Shown here one piece after another: positions 33,528 through 58,110 of a DNA stretch of 64,000 bases. The number at the start of each line of letters is the position of its first letter. The stretch's first letter is position 1. The notes under the pieces are model-generated. The model saw only the letters and a list, made by a program, of their open reading frames with translations, ran no database searches and was not told where the DNA came from. The translations under genes were made by a program, and so were the position numbers. Origin of the DNA: Actinocrispum wychmicini (GTDB lineage: Bacteria > Actinomycetota > Actinomycetes > Mycobacteriales > Pseudonocardiaceae); assembly GCF_004345645.1 (NCBI RefSeq), contig NZ_SLWS01000002.1, positions 496,001 to 560,000 of the forward strand, read 5' to 3'.

Positions 33528-33944
33528 CTAATCCTGCTCGATGAGTTGTTCCTGGTAGTGGCGGTAGAGCACGATCTGGCCGGCGCGCACGCGCAGGACT
33601 TCGCAGTACTTCGTCCGGTACGGCTTGCCGCTGCCCTTCACCGAGCCGTGGCCGTCCAGCTCGGCGATGATCACCTCGGGGTCGGTGGTCTCGTGGACGA
33701 CCACGTTCTCGATCGCTTCGAGCTGCAGCCGGCTGTTCTCCTGCCCCATGATCAGGAACTGGCGGATCTGCTCCCGGCCCTCGAACCGGCGTGGCACGCC
33801 CGGCGGGTTGAACGGGCAGTCCAGCACCCCGTCCTCGGCCCACATGTCGGCGAATCCGTTCATGTCGATGGCCAGCATCCGCCCGAACGCGCGGTCCAGC
33901 ACCTCGCGCGGTGTGGGTACCGTGTCCTGGGCCTGTGCACTCAT
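33528..33944 (-). CDS. SnoaL/NTF2-like protein
   Basis: 138 residues. Cone-shaped NTF2-like fold features: DRAFGRMLAIDMNGFADMWA, EDGVLDCPFNPPG, FEGREQIRQFL, and the closing strands YCEVLRVRAGQIVLYRHY. These small proteins act as cyclases, isomerases or hydroxylases in polyketide pathways (SnoaL, AknH) or as ligand-binding scaffolds. It heads the minus-strand SDR operon and is divergent from the KAS III operon. It may help a cyclisation step (inference); it does not resemble an AbyU-type barrel in the parts I can judge. Confidence 0.82.
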   Translation of the reverse strand: MSAQAQDTVPTPREVLDRAFGRMLAIDMNGFADMWAEDGVLDCPFNPPGVPRRFEGREQIRQFLIMGQENSRLQLEAIENVVVHETTDPEVIIAELDGHGSVKGSGKPYRTKYCEVLRVRAGQIVLYRHYQEQLIEQD

Positions 33945-34004
33945 CGCTGTAACACCTCCGTCGGGATCTCGATCAATCCTCCCGACCAGGCGTACCTAGC
34001 TTCG

Positions 34005-34075
34005 CTAATGGCGTTCTTAAGTCCCGTTAAGCACTCCCCAGCCCGCCGTTAGACCGGCTTTAGCCACGGCTTAGC
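34005..34075. promoter_or_regulatory. 11-bp periodic TTAG/TTAA repeats in the divergent cluster promoter
   Basis: Four-base units in phase every 11 bp: CTAA 34005, CTTA 34016, TTAA 34027, CCAG 34038 (degenerate), TTAG 34049, TTAG 34060, TTAG 34071. They fill the 180-bp region between the SnoaL-like gene and the KAS III gene that starts the PKS operon. Direct repeats at helical periodicity are typical of SARP activators. No SARP gene is in the window. Confidence 0.5.
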
Positions 34076-34124
34076 AGCCGTGCGGACGATCGGGCACGAC
34101 GGCAGCGGCTGGAGGGGGACCGCC

Positions 34125-35144
34125 TTGGACATCCGAATCTCCTCGGCCGGGTCCGCCCTGCCCGGTCCGTCGGTCGACAACCCGACGCTGGCCCGCCGGT
34201 TCGGCATGGAGCCGCTGTGGGAGCAGTGGATCGACGTCTTCATCGGCACCGCCACCCGCCATCTCGCGGTCGACCTGGCGACCGGCGAGATCCGGTCAAG
34301 TCTGGCCGAACTGGGCGAAACGGCCGCGCGCCGGGCGTTGACCGCCGCCGGTCTGACTCCCGGCGACGTGGACGTCGTCGTCCTGGGCACCGCCACGCCG
34401 GACAAGCTGATGCCGGCGACGGTGAACGTGATCGCCGACCGGCTCGGCATCGACGGCGTTCCCACGTACCAACTGCAGTCCGGGTGTTGCGGCGCTGTCC
34501 AGGCCTTGGACGTGGCCCGGCACATGCTGATGGGCGGCCAGTGCCGCACCGCGCTGGTGATCGGCGGCGACGTCTGCGCCAAGTTCTTCGACCTCGGGGT
34601 GGACCTGCGCAAGCTGCCGCCGTCCCAACTGGTGAACGTCGTGCTGTTCGGTGACGGCGCCGGCGCGGCCGTGCTCAGCGCGGACCCCGCGTCGCCGGGT
34701 CCGGTGCTCCGGTGTGTGATCAACCGGTTGGTCGGGCTGAACCGGCCGCCCGGCCAGGTCCTGGACTGGTTCGGTCCGGTCGACCGGAATGCCGAACGGC
34801 CGGCCGTCAGCGAGGACTACAAGGCCATCGAGGAGTCCGTGCCGTTGATGGCCGCCGAGATCCTCAAGGAACTGCTGGACGCCGTGGGCTGGGCCAAGGC
34901 GGACCTCGACTTTCTGCTGCCGCCCCAGCTGTCCGGCCGGATGACCGAACGGATCACGCGGGAACTGGCCGTCGACGCCGTGCCGGTCAACTGTGTCGAA
35001 CAGACCGGGAACACGGGCAACGCGTTGCCGTTCCTGCAGTTGGAGCGGCTGCTGGGCCGGATGACGGCCGGTCAGCGGGCGGTGTGCGTCGCGATCGAGT
35101 CCAGCAAGTGGATCAAGGCCGGGTTCGCCGTGGAGAAGGCGTGA
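34125..35144 (+). CDS. KAS III-like protein of a tetronate-type cassette (A1 role)
   Basis: 339 residues from TTG 34125, chosen because GGAGGGGG lies 6 bases upstream; a GTG at 34080 has no site. FabH-like features: TPDKLMPATVNVIADRLGI, nucleophile region QLQSGCCGAVQAL with Cys121, FGDGAGAAVLSAD, and late QTGNTGNALPF with the Asn. The expected His motif (PHQAN) reads LLPPQLSGRM, so the catalytic His seems replaced. Tetronate pathways use such proteins to join the polyketide with a glyceryl-ACP unit (established for abyssomicin, RK-682 and agglomerin). First gene of a seven-gene coupled operon leading into the PKS. Confidence 0.85.
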   Translation: MDIRISSAGSALPGPSVDNPTLARRFGMEPLWEQWIDVFIGTATRHLAVDLATGEIRSSLAELGETAARRALTAAGLTPGDVDVVVLGTATPDKLMPATVNVIADRLGIDGVPTYQLQSGCCGAVQALDVARHMLMGGQCRTALVIGGDVCAKFFDLGVDLRKLPPSQLVNVVLFGDGAGAAVLSADPASPGPVLRCVINRLVGLNRPPGQVLDWFGPVDRNAERPAVSEDYKAIEESVPLMAAEILKELLDAVGWAKADLDFLLPPQLSGRMTERITRELAVDAVPVNCVEQTGNTGNALPFLQLERLLGRMTAGQRAVCVAIESSKWIKAGFAVEKA

Positions 35145-35368
35145 CCAGCGTCGACGAGTTCGTCGCGATCGTCCGGGACGAGATCGGCCTGCCGGTGACG
35201 GCCGACGACATCGCACGCGACCTGGCCGAACTGCCCGGCTGGGATTCCGTGCACCTGCTGACGTTGCTGCTGATCATGGAGCGCCGCACCGGCCGGCGGA
35301 TCTCCATGCCTGACGTGCTTGAGGCGAAGACCCTCGAACAAATCTACCTGTTGGCGGTGGAGCGGTGA
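35141..35368 (+). CDS. Discrete acyl carrier protein (A3 role)
   Basis: 75 residues from GTG 35141, overlapping the KAS III stop as GTGA. The phosphopantetheine site is the Ser in LPGWDSVHLLTLL; flanking helices are typical of small ACPs. In tetronate clusters this ACP carries the C3 glyceryl unit made by an FkbH-like enzyme. Here it sits between the KAS III-like and E2-like genes, but no FkbH gene is next to it. Confidence 0.88.
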   Translation: MTSVDEFVAIVRDEIGLPVTADDIARDLAELPGWDSVHLLTLLLIMERRTGRRISMPDVLEAKTLEQIYLLAVER

Positions 35369-36114
35369 GAACGACCAGGATCGCCCGGGAGCGCCGGCAC
35401 ACCCTGCACTTCCTTGACGAGACAAGAAAGATCGCGCCGGTCTTCCTCGACACCGAGATCGACATGACCCGGGTGCAGCGGCATCGCGCCGCCGAGGGCC
35501 TTTCGTATGTGACGTACGTGCTGCACAGCACTGCCCGGGTGCTCGCCCGGCATCCACAGGCCAACGCGGCGATCCGTGGCCGCAGGATCGCGCGGTACTC
35601 CTCGGTGGACGGGAAGCTGGCGCTGGACAAGCGGCTCAACGGCGAACGGATCGTGCTCGCGGCAGTCCTGCCTGGCCTGGACAAGGCCGACCTGGCCGAG
35701 ATCCAGGAGCAGGTCGACCACTACCGCGACGGAGATCCCGCGCAGATGCCGGAGTTCGCTGGTGCGCGGGCGTTGCACCGCCTCCCCTGGCCGTTGGGGG
35801 CGTTGGCGTTCCGGCTCGTTGTTCGTCCATTGCGGACTCGGGCGGTCCGGTTGGGCACGTTCGCGGTCACGTCCCTCGGGCATCGGTCTGTGGACGGGTT
35901 CTACTCGGTCGGCGGCACCACGATCACCATCGGCGTGGGACGGATCGTGGACCGGCCGGTGGTGCGGGACGGCCAGATCGTGGTGGCGCCGGTCATGCGG
36001 CTGAACCTGACGTTCGACCACCGGGTGATCGACGGGGCCGAGGCCGCCGACGTGCTGACTGAGATCAAGGAGACCCTGGAGAGCTTCGACCGGGCGGCGG
36101 TGAGCGTGCGATGA
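35365..36114 (+). CDS. 2-oxoacid dehydrogenase E2-type acyltransferase, catalytic domain only (A4 role)
   Basis: 249 residues from GTG 35365 (GTGA overlap with the ACP). Only the E2 catalytic domain is present: KIAPVFLDTEIDMTRVQRHR, TSLGHRSVDGFYSVGGTTIT and the active-site FDHRVIDGAEAADVL with His219 and Asp223 (HxxxDG). There is no lipoyl or E1/E3-binding domain, so this is not a pyruvate dehydrogenase subunit. In agglomerin and abyssomicin pathways the equivalent enzyme (Agg4/AbyA4) acetylates the primary hydroxyl of the tetronate ring (established). Position and partners support the same job. Confidence 0.88.
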   Translation: MRTTRIARERRHTLHFLDETRKIAPVFLDTEIDMTRVQRHRAAEGLSYVTYVLHSTARVLARHPQANAAIRGRRIARYSSVDGKLALDKRLNGERIVLAAVLPGLDKADLAEIQEQVDHYRDGDPAQMPEFAGARALHRLPWPLGALAFRLVVRPLRTRAVRLGTFAVTSLGHRSVDGFYSVGGTTITIGVGRIVDRPVVRDGQIVVAPVMRLNLTFDHRVIDGAEAADVLTEIKETLESFDRAAVSVR

Positions 36115-37177
36115 ACGACGTCGATGAGCTGAAGCGGTTCGTGGTCGTGCACGCCCGAGCCCAGAACATCCTGGGCTACGAAGACGTGCTGCGCCGGATC
36201 ACGAACGACGACGAGGACGCGCCCGGCTCGTGGGCGCGGGAATGGTCGCAGTCGGCCGCCGAACTGGCTGAGCGCGGACGCCTCCTGGAAGCTACCCGGC
36301 ACTACAACCTCGCCAGATTCCCGTACGTCGACGGCCCCGCGCGGCACAACGCGCTCGCCGACTGTGTGTCCACTTTCGACCAATGGCGCCAGGACGATCC
36401 GGACATCCAACGGCTGGAGGTGGACCTGACGACGGGTCGGGTCCGGTGCTGGGCGACCGGCCTGTCCCTGGCGGCCCCGAAGCCGCTGTTGGTGATCATG
36501 GGTGGGCTGGTCAGCATCAAAGAGCAGTGGGCACCGGTGCTCCGCCAGGTTCGGCGCCTGGGGATGGCGGGGGTGGTCACCGAGATGCCCGGCGTCGGCG
36601 AGAACGAACTCCGCTACGACCGCGACAGCTGGCAGATGCTGTCCAGAGTGCTCGACGCGGTCGGGAATCAGGCGGACGTGACGCGGACGTACACCCTGGC
36701 GATGAGCTTCAGTGGACACATGGCTCTGCGTTGTGCCGTGTCCGACAACAGGATCAAGGGCATTGTCATGGCCGGCGCGCCGGTCGCCGAGTTCTTCACC
36801 GACACCGCGTGGCAACGTGACCTGCCCAGGGTCACTGTGGACACGCTGGCGCACATGTCCGGGACGAAACTCAAGGACATGCGGGACTGGGCGTTGACCC
36901 AGGCCGAACTGTCCTCGTTGGACATTCCAGTGGCCTGCGTGGTGAGCCGGCGGGACGAGATCATCCCGGCCGGTGACGTCGAGCGGATCAGACAGTGGGT
37001 GCGCCGGGTGGAGTTCCTGGACCACGACGACGTGCATGGCTCGCCCGGCCATGTCGTCGAAACCCGTCTGTGGTCCATCGCCTCGCTGCTGCGGATGCGC
37101 GGTGGCAATCCGTTGCGGCGGGCCGCGATCAACGCGTTGGTGGGTGTGGAACGACTACGAAGCCGGCTGGCACCGCG

Positions 37178-37181
<4 letters not shown>
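36111..37181 (+). CDS. FrsA-like alpha/beta hydrolase (A5 role)
   Basis: 356 residues; 4-bp overlaps with genes on both sides. A helical N-terminal ~110 residues precedes the hydrolase domain: [16 protein letters not shown] (oxyanion), [14 protein letters not shown], and nucleophile elbow [12 protein letters not shown] with Ser199. Asp is in [10 protein letters not shown] and a late His in DDVHGSPGH. The elbow is AMSFSG rather than GxSxG. In agglomerin and abyssomicin pathways the A5-type hydrolase removes acetate from the acetylated tetronate to give an exocyclic double bond (established). Together with the preceding genes it supports a tetronate product. Confidence 0.82.
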
Positions 37182-50727
<13,546 letters not shown>

Positions 50728-50731
<4 letters not shown>

Positions 50732-53700
50732 CCACCGAAAACAAGTTTCGGGAGTACCTCAAGCGAGCCCTGGCGGACCTGCGCGACGCCCGTGCGCGAC
50801 TGGCCGATCTCGAAGGGCGAACCGGTGAAGCCGTCGCGATCGTCGGGATGAGCTGCCGATACCCTGGTGGGGTACGTTCGCCCGAGGATCTCTGGCGCCT
50901 GGTGGCCCAGGGAGTCGACGCCACCGGCGACTTCCCGAGCAACCGGGGCTGGGACGTCGACAGCCTCTACCATCCCGATCCCGAACGGCCGGGGAAGTCC
51001 TCCACCCGACGAGGTGGCTTCCTGTACGACGCGGACCAGTTCGACCCGGAGTTCTTCGGGATCAATCCACGTGAGGCGCTCGCCACCGATCCCCAGCAGC
51101 GACTGCTGTTGGAGACCGCCTGGGAGGCGTTGCACAGCGCGGGCATCGCCCAGGATTCGGTCAGGGGTGAGCGGGTCGGCGTGTTCGCCGGGGTGATGTA
51201 CAGCGACTACGGGTCGAGATTGCGGCCGGTACCCGAAGCGTTCGAGGGCCGGGTCGGCAGTGGCAGCGCGGGCAGCATCGCCTCCGGACGAGTGGCTTAC
51301 ACGTTCGGTCTGGAAGGGCCGGCGATCACCATCGACACGGCCTGCTCGTCCTCGCTCGTCGCGATTCATCTCGCGGCACAGTCTTTGCGGCAAGGCGAAT
51401 GCACGCTCGCGCTGGCTGGCGGGGTCACTGTGATGGCGACACCAAGTACATTTGTCGAGTTCAGCCGGCAACGCGGACTGTCGCCCGACGGGCGATGCAA
51501 ATCCTTCGCGGCGGCCGCGGACGGAACCGCATGGAGCGAAGGCGTCGGGCTCGTATTGTTGGAACGGCTCAGCGACGCCCAACGCAATGGGCATCCCATT
51601 CTCGCCGTGCTCAGCGGGAGCGCGATCAACCAGGACGGCTCAAGCAGTCAGTTGACGGCACCCAACGGCTCAGCGCAACAGCGGGTCGTCAAGCAGGCTC
51701 TTGCCAACGCCGGGCTTTCGCCGGGCGATGTCGATGTGGTCGAAGGGCACGGCACCGGCACGAAACTCGGCGATCCCATTGAGGCCAACGCGTTGCTCGC
51801 CGCTTACGGCCGGCAGCGGGACCGGCCGTTGTGGCTGGGGTCGGTCAAATCGAACATCGGCCACACGCAGGCCGCCGCCGGTGTCGCCGGTGTCATCAAA
51901 ATGGTCATGGCCATGCGCGTCGGCTCCTTGCCCAAGACTTTGCACATCGACGAACCCACACCGCACGTCGAATGGTCGACAGTGCGGCTGTTGACCGAGG
52001 CGACCGCATGGCCCGATATCGGACGGCCACGTCGAGCCGGTGTCTCGTCATTCGGCATCAGCGGCACCAACGCCCACGTCATCCTCGAACAAGCACCGCC
52101 CGGCAGCACAAAACTGGTCGAGATACCCTCGAACGTCTTCCGGCGGCGCCGATTCTGGCTTGAACCCGATTCATCGGCTCCCGTCACATCCGAGCCGACC
52201 GAAGATCTGTTGCAACTGGTCCGTACCGAGGCCGCACAAGCGCTCGGAAGTTCATCCGTCGACCCGACAATGACGTTCAGCGATCTCGGGTTCGATTCGT
52301 TGGCCGCGTTGGAACTCCATGAACGGCTGAGCGCCATCTGCGGCCGTGAACTGCCCGAGACGCTCATCTTCGACTACCCCACTCCCACCGCGTTGGCCGA
52401 CTATCTCGGCGGAACTGCCGAACCCACAACGGTTCCAGCCGTCGCCGCGGACGAACCCATCGCCATCATCGGCATGAGCTGTCGATACCCTGGCGGGGTA
52501 CGTTCGCCCGAGGATCTGTGGCGGCTGGTGGCGCAGGGAATCGACGCCATCGGCGAGTTCCCGACCGATCGGGACTGGGACGTCGAGCGACTCTACGACC
52601 CGCGTCCAAGATCAGGCCGGACGTACACCCGGCAAGGCGGATTCCTTTACGACGCCCACGAATTCGACCCGGACTTCTTCGGCATCAGCCCCCGTGAGGC
52701 CCTGGCCACCGATCCGCAACAACGACTGTTGCTCGAAACGGCCTGGGAAGCCGTGGAACGGGCCGGAATCGATCCCATCACACTCCGCGGCAGCCGAACC
52801 GGCGTGTTCGCGGGAGTCATGCACAACGACTACGGCACGCGGTTGCACAACAATCCAGCTAACTTCGACGGCTATATCGGCAACGGCAGCGCGGGGAGCA
52901 TCGCGTCCGGCCGGGTCGCCTATACGTTCGGTCTGGAAGGGCCGGCGATCACCATCGACACCGCTTGCTCCTCGTCACTCGTCGCGATGCATCTCGCGGC
53001 ACAGTCTTTGCGACAAGGCGAATGCACGCTCGCACTGGCCGGTGGCGTCACCGTGATGGCTACCCCAGCGATCTTCCTCGAATTCAGCCAACAAAGGGCG
53101 CTCGCACCGGACGGCCGCTGCAAACCCTTCGCGGCCGGCGCCGACGGCACCGGCTGGAGCGAAGGGACCGGCCTGGTCCTCCTGGAACGACTGTCCGACG
53201 CTCAACGGAACGGACACCGTATTCTCGCCGTGATCCGCGGCAGCGCGGTCAACTCGGACGGCGCCAGCAACGGCCTCACCGCACCCAACGGCCCGTCCCA
53301 ACAGCGTGTCATCCGCCAAGCGCTGGCCAACGCCCACTTGACAACCAAGGACATCGACGCGGTCGAAGCGCACGGCACCGGAACCACGCTCGGCGACCCC
53401 ATCGAGGCCCACGCCCTGCTCAGGACGTACGGTGCCGACCGCGAAGGTCCACTGTGGATCGGATCGCTCAAGTCCAACATCGGCCACACCCAGGCCGCGG
53501 CCGGAGTCGGCGGCGTCATCAAGATGGTGATGGCGATGCGTCACGGCGTCCTGCCGAAGACCCTGCACGTCGACCGGCCTTCACCGCGTGTCGACTGGTC
53601 AACGGTTCGGCTGCTGACTGAGACGACGCCGTGGCCGGATACCGGCCGACCGCGACGAGCCGGGGTGTCGTCGTTCGGCATCAGCGGCACGAACGCCCAC

Positions 53701-56700
53701 GTCATCCTCGAACAGCCGCCTGCCACCGAAGTCTCCACCCCACCTCATCGAGTGCCACTCCCCTGGCTCCTGTCGGCCAAGACCCCGCAAGCCCTCCGTG
53801 CCCAAGCCGAACAGCTCCTTGGCCACCACGGCGAGAACCCTCAGGACGTCGCCTTCACATTGGCGACCCGAACATCGTTCGAGCACCGCGCTGCGGTCCT
53901 GGGCGCCGACCAGACCGGACTCGAAGCCCTGGCCAGGGGCACGAGCGGGATCAACGTGCTCCAGGGCCGCGCGGACCCGGAAGCCACGGCCGTGTTCGTC
54001 TTCCCTGGCCAGGGTTCGCAGTGGCCCGGGATGGCCGCGGATCTCCTGGACACGTCCGAGGTCTTCGCCGGCTGCATCCGGGACATCGACGAGGCGCTCA
54101 GTTCCTTTGTGGACTGGTCACTGGTTGACGTCCTCCGCGACTCGCCGTTGGAACGCGTCGATGTCGTCCAGCCGGCGTTGTTCGCGGTCATGGTCGCCTT
54201 GGCCCGGCTCTGGCAGTCGGTGGGGGTCCAGCCGGCCGCGGTCGTCGGCCACTCCCAGGGCGAGATCGCGGCCGCGCACATCGCCGGGGCCCTCACGTTG
54301 GAGGACGCGGTCAAAGCAGTGGCTCTGCGAAGTCAAGCCCTGGCCACGCTCGCCGGCACCGGGGGCATGGCCGCCCTCTCCGTGTCGGTCGACGAGGCGC
54401 TGCGGCTGATCGAGCCCTGGAACCTTGAAATCGCCGCGGTCAACAGCGCGTCTTCGGTCGTCGTCGCGGGCGATCTCGACGCGCTCAAGCACCTGATCAC
54501 CGAAGGCGCCCGTGCAATTCCGGTCGACTACGCCTCTCATTCCCCGCATATCGATCAACTCCGCGAACGTCTTCTCGCGGCGCTGTCCGACATCAAGCCG
54601 CGCCAGGCCGAAATCCCGTTCTACTCGTCGCTCACGGGCGGCTTTGTCGACGACACCACCGCACTGAACACCGACTACTGGTACGAGAATCTTCGGCGGA
54701 CAGTGCGGTTCGACCGTGCCGTGAAGGCCCTTTTCGAGGGGGGCCGTCGACTGTTCATCGAGGTTAGTCCCCACCCGATCCTCACACCCGTCCTCGATGA
54801 CGCTTTCGGCACACTGCGCCGGGATCGAGGCGACTGGAGTCAGTTCCTGACATCCGTGACAGACGCCCATGTGCATGGCGTCGCCGTCGATTGGCCAAAG
54901 GTGCTCACCGGCCGGCCAATTGACCTACCAACGTATCCGTTCCAACGCAGTCGTTATTGGCTGAGCGCACCCGCTGATCCACCACGGGGTGATCACGCGC
55001 TACTGGATTCGGTCGTGGAGGTCGCCGGCACGGACACCTTTGTCCTTTCCGGCCGCATGTCTCCGCGGACGCACCCTTGGCTGTCCGACCATGTCGTTGC
55101 CGGAAACTGTGTGGTGCCAGGGAGTGTGTTCGTCGAACTCGCTCTGCACGCGGGTGCGGCGGCCGGCTGTGACCTGGTGGACGAGCTTGTCCTGGAGACG
55201 CCATTGACCACGACCGACGTCCAACTCCAGGTCTCGGTGGGCAGTCCCGACCACGCCGGAGCACGGCCGATCACCATTCATTCCCGGCACGGCGACGATT
55301 CGTGGATCCGGCACGCCACCGGCGCGGTGCGCAAGAGCACGCGTCACGAGGAACCGCAGGAGTGGCCGGCCGACATCGTTCCGGCGGATCTGACAGGTGT
55401 CTATCAGCGGCTCGCCGGACACGGCTATGTTTACGGGCCAACGTTTCAGGGCCTACGCGGTGTCTGGCGGCACGGCCACGATATCTACGCCGAAGTGACG
55501 TTGCCGGATGACGTTGACCCCGCTGGATTCGGCCTCCATCCCGCGTTGCTCGATTCCGCGTTGCACGCATTGGCGTTGGACACCGACCAGGTCAAGCTTC
55601 CGTTCGCGTGGAACGAGGTAAGTCTGCACACAACCGGCACCACCACGCTGCGAGTACGGATCTCCCCAGTGGGCGTCGATGCCGTCGCACTCACTGCCAC
55701 GGACACCGCCGGGAATCTGGTGGCGCACGCCGATTCCCTTACGGTACGGCCGATGCCGTCCGCACTGTTCCACCTGGAGTGGGTTGAGGTGGAGGGCGGC
55801 AAGGGGAATTTCGACGTACGGGAATGCGCGACACACCGTACGGGAACGCGAGACACGCAGGCCGACGGCGTGCTCGGGGTGCTACAGCGGGGGCTTGCCG
55901 AGGGGGTGGGGCGGACGGTGGTGGTTACTTGTCGGGCGGTGGCTACTCGTCGGGGTGAGGATGTGGTGGATTTGGCCAATTCCGCTGTGTGGGGGTTGGT
56001 TCGGTCGGCGCAGGCGGAGCATCCTGGGCGCTTTGTGCTCCTGGACACCGACGATGAGATTCCCGCTTCGCTTCCTGTTAATGAGCCTCAACTTGCTGTG
56101 CGCCAAGGGAAGCTGTACGCGCCTCGGTTGGTCGGGCTGAGTCGGGACGGTGAGCTGGCTGAACCCGGTGCGGACTGGCGGCTCGTGCTCACTGGGAGTG
56201 GTGGGCTGGACGGTGTCGCGATGGAGGCCAGTCCGGCCACTGCTTTGGGGCCTGGTCAGGTTCGGATCGCTGTGCGGGCGGTCGGGGTGAACTTCCGGGA
56301 CATTCTGCTGGCTTTGGACATCGCCCCGGACGACGGCCGGCCGGCGGTCAGCGAGGGCGCGGGGGTGATCGTCGAAATCGCCGCCGATGTCACGGGCTAC
56401 TCTGTCGGCGACCGGGTGATGGGCTTGCTGAGCGGCGGGGGCGGCCCCGTCACCGTCACGGATCACCGGCTCATCGCCAAGATTCCACACGGTTTCTCGT
56501 TCGCTCAGGCCGCTGGCCTGCCGGTCGCTTTCCTGACGGCGTACTACGGCCTGAAGGAACTGGCCGGCGTGCAGCGTGGGGAATCGTTGTTGTTGCACGC
56601 CGCCACAGGTGGTGTCGGTATGGCGGCATTGCAACTGGCTCAGCACTGGGGTGTGGAAGTCTACGGGACCGCGAGTCCCGCGAAGTGGAATGTGCTGCGG

Positions 56701-58110
56701 TCGTTGGGCGTGGATCATGTCGCCTCGTCGAGGTCGTTGGACTTCGCGGAACGGTTCCCTCGCGTGGATGTGGTGTTGAACTGCCTTGCCCGCGAGTTCG
56801 TGGACGCCTCGCTGCGGTTGCTCGTGCCCGGTGGTCGTTTCCTGGAAATGGGCAAGACCGACATCCGGGACGCGGCCGACCATCCCGGTGTGCTGTACCG
56901 GGCGTTCGACATTCTGGAAGCGGGTCCAGAGCGGGTCCACCAGATGCTGACGGAACTGTTGGTACTGTTCGAAAGCGGTGCGTTGCGACCGCTGCCCGTT
57001 ACGGCCTGGGATGTTCACCGCGCGCCTGAGGCGTTTCGGTTCGTCGGGCAGGCCAGGCACGTCGGCAAGGTCGTTCTCACGTTGCCGCCCAAACTGGACC
57101 CGAACGGAACGGTCCTGATCACCGGCGGCACAGGCACACTCGGCCAGCTGATAGCTCGTCATCTCGAAGACAAATACGGCATCCGACATCTGTTATTGGT
57201 CAGCCGAAGCAGTGGAGTCGATGTCACCGACCGCGAAGCCCTGGCCAAGGTGTTGGCGTCGATCCCCACCGAGCACCCGCTGACCGCAGTGATCCACGCG
57301 GCCGGCGTGATCGACGACGGCGTCATCTCCGAACTGACGCCCGAGCGGCTCGAAGCCGTGCTGCGGCCCAAGGTCGAAGGCGCGTGGAACCTGCACGAAC
57401 TCACCAAGGACCACGACCTCGCCGCGTTCATCCTCTTCTCCTCGCTCGCCGGCACCCTCGGCAGCGCGGGCCAAGGGAACTACGCGGCGGCCAACAGCTA
57501 CCTGGACGCCTTGGCCCAGCACCGCCACTCGCAGGGGCTGCCCGCCACGTCGCTGGCATGGGGACTGTGGGACCGAACCAGCGACATGACCAAGCATGTC
57601 GACCGCACCCGAATGGCTCGCGACGGTGTGCTACCCATGTCCGACGCGCAAGGCTTGGCGCTGTTCGACGCCGCCCTGCAGGCCCACCAAGCCGTTGTCG
57701 CGCCGGCTCTATTGACCACGCCCGACGTCCACGTCGTCGAGCTGGCCGAACTGTCCGAAAAGGATCAGTACGAGCGGCTCCTCGACGAAGTGCTGACCAA
57801 CGCGGCTGCCGTCCTTGGCCATAGCACGACCAACGCGGTACGAGCCGACCGTGCGTTCGCGGAACTCGGCTTCGACTCGTTGACCGCGGTCGAACTACGC
57901 AACCGGCTCAGCGCGGTGACCGGCTTGCGGCTGCCCGCCACCCTGGTGTTCAACCACCCGACCCCCGCGGCCATCGCCCGTCACCTCCACGACAGGCTCA
58001 CCCAGCCAACCAGGCAACAGCCGAAGCCGGACGTCGCCGACCGGCTCGATTCAGCGTCGGACGAGGAGATCTTCGCCCTCATCGACAACGACCTGGACGT
58101 GCCGTCATGA
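50728..58110 (+). CDS. Modular type I PKS 2: modules 4-5
   Basis: 2,460 residues from GTG 50728 (GTGA overlap with PKS 1). N-terminal docking helix (1-32, [16 protein letters not shown]). Module 4: KS (36-456, Cys206, [13 protein letters not shown]) then ACP (491-561) with no AT. Module 5: KS (577-996), AT (1088-1411, GHSQGE and YASH, methylmalonyl), DH ([11 protein letters not shown]), ER (about 1828-2118, [30 protein letters not shown]), KR (2125-2331, VIDD), ACP, C-terminal docking segment ([13 protein letters not shown]). Module 5 should give a saturated alpha-methyl unit. The ER has Ala where Tyr often occurs in LALGMYP, which may favour 2R-methyl (inference). A TTA codon lies at 57193. 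Confidence 0.95.
51961..52016 (+). repeat. 56-bp identity between the two AT-less modules, module 4 copy
   Basis: Identical to 50198-50253; encodes [19 protein letters not shown] at the end of the KS. Confidence 0.8.
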
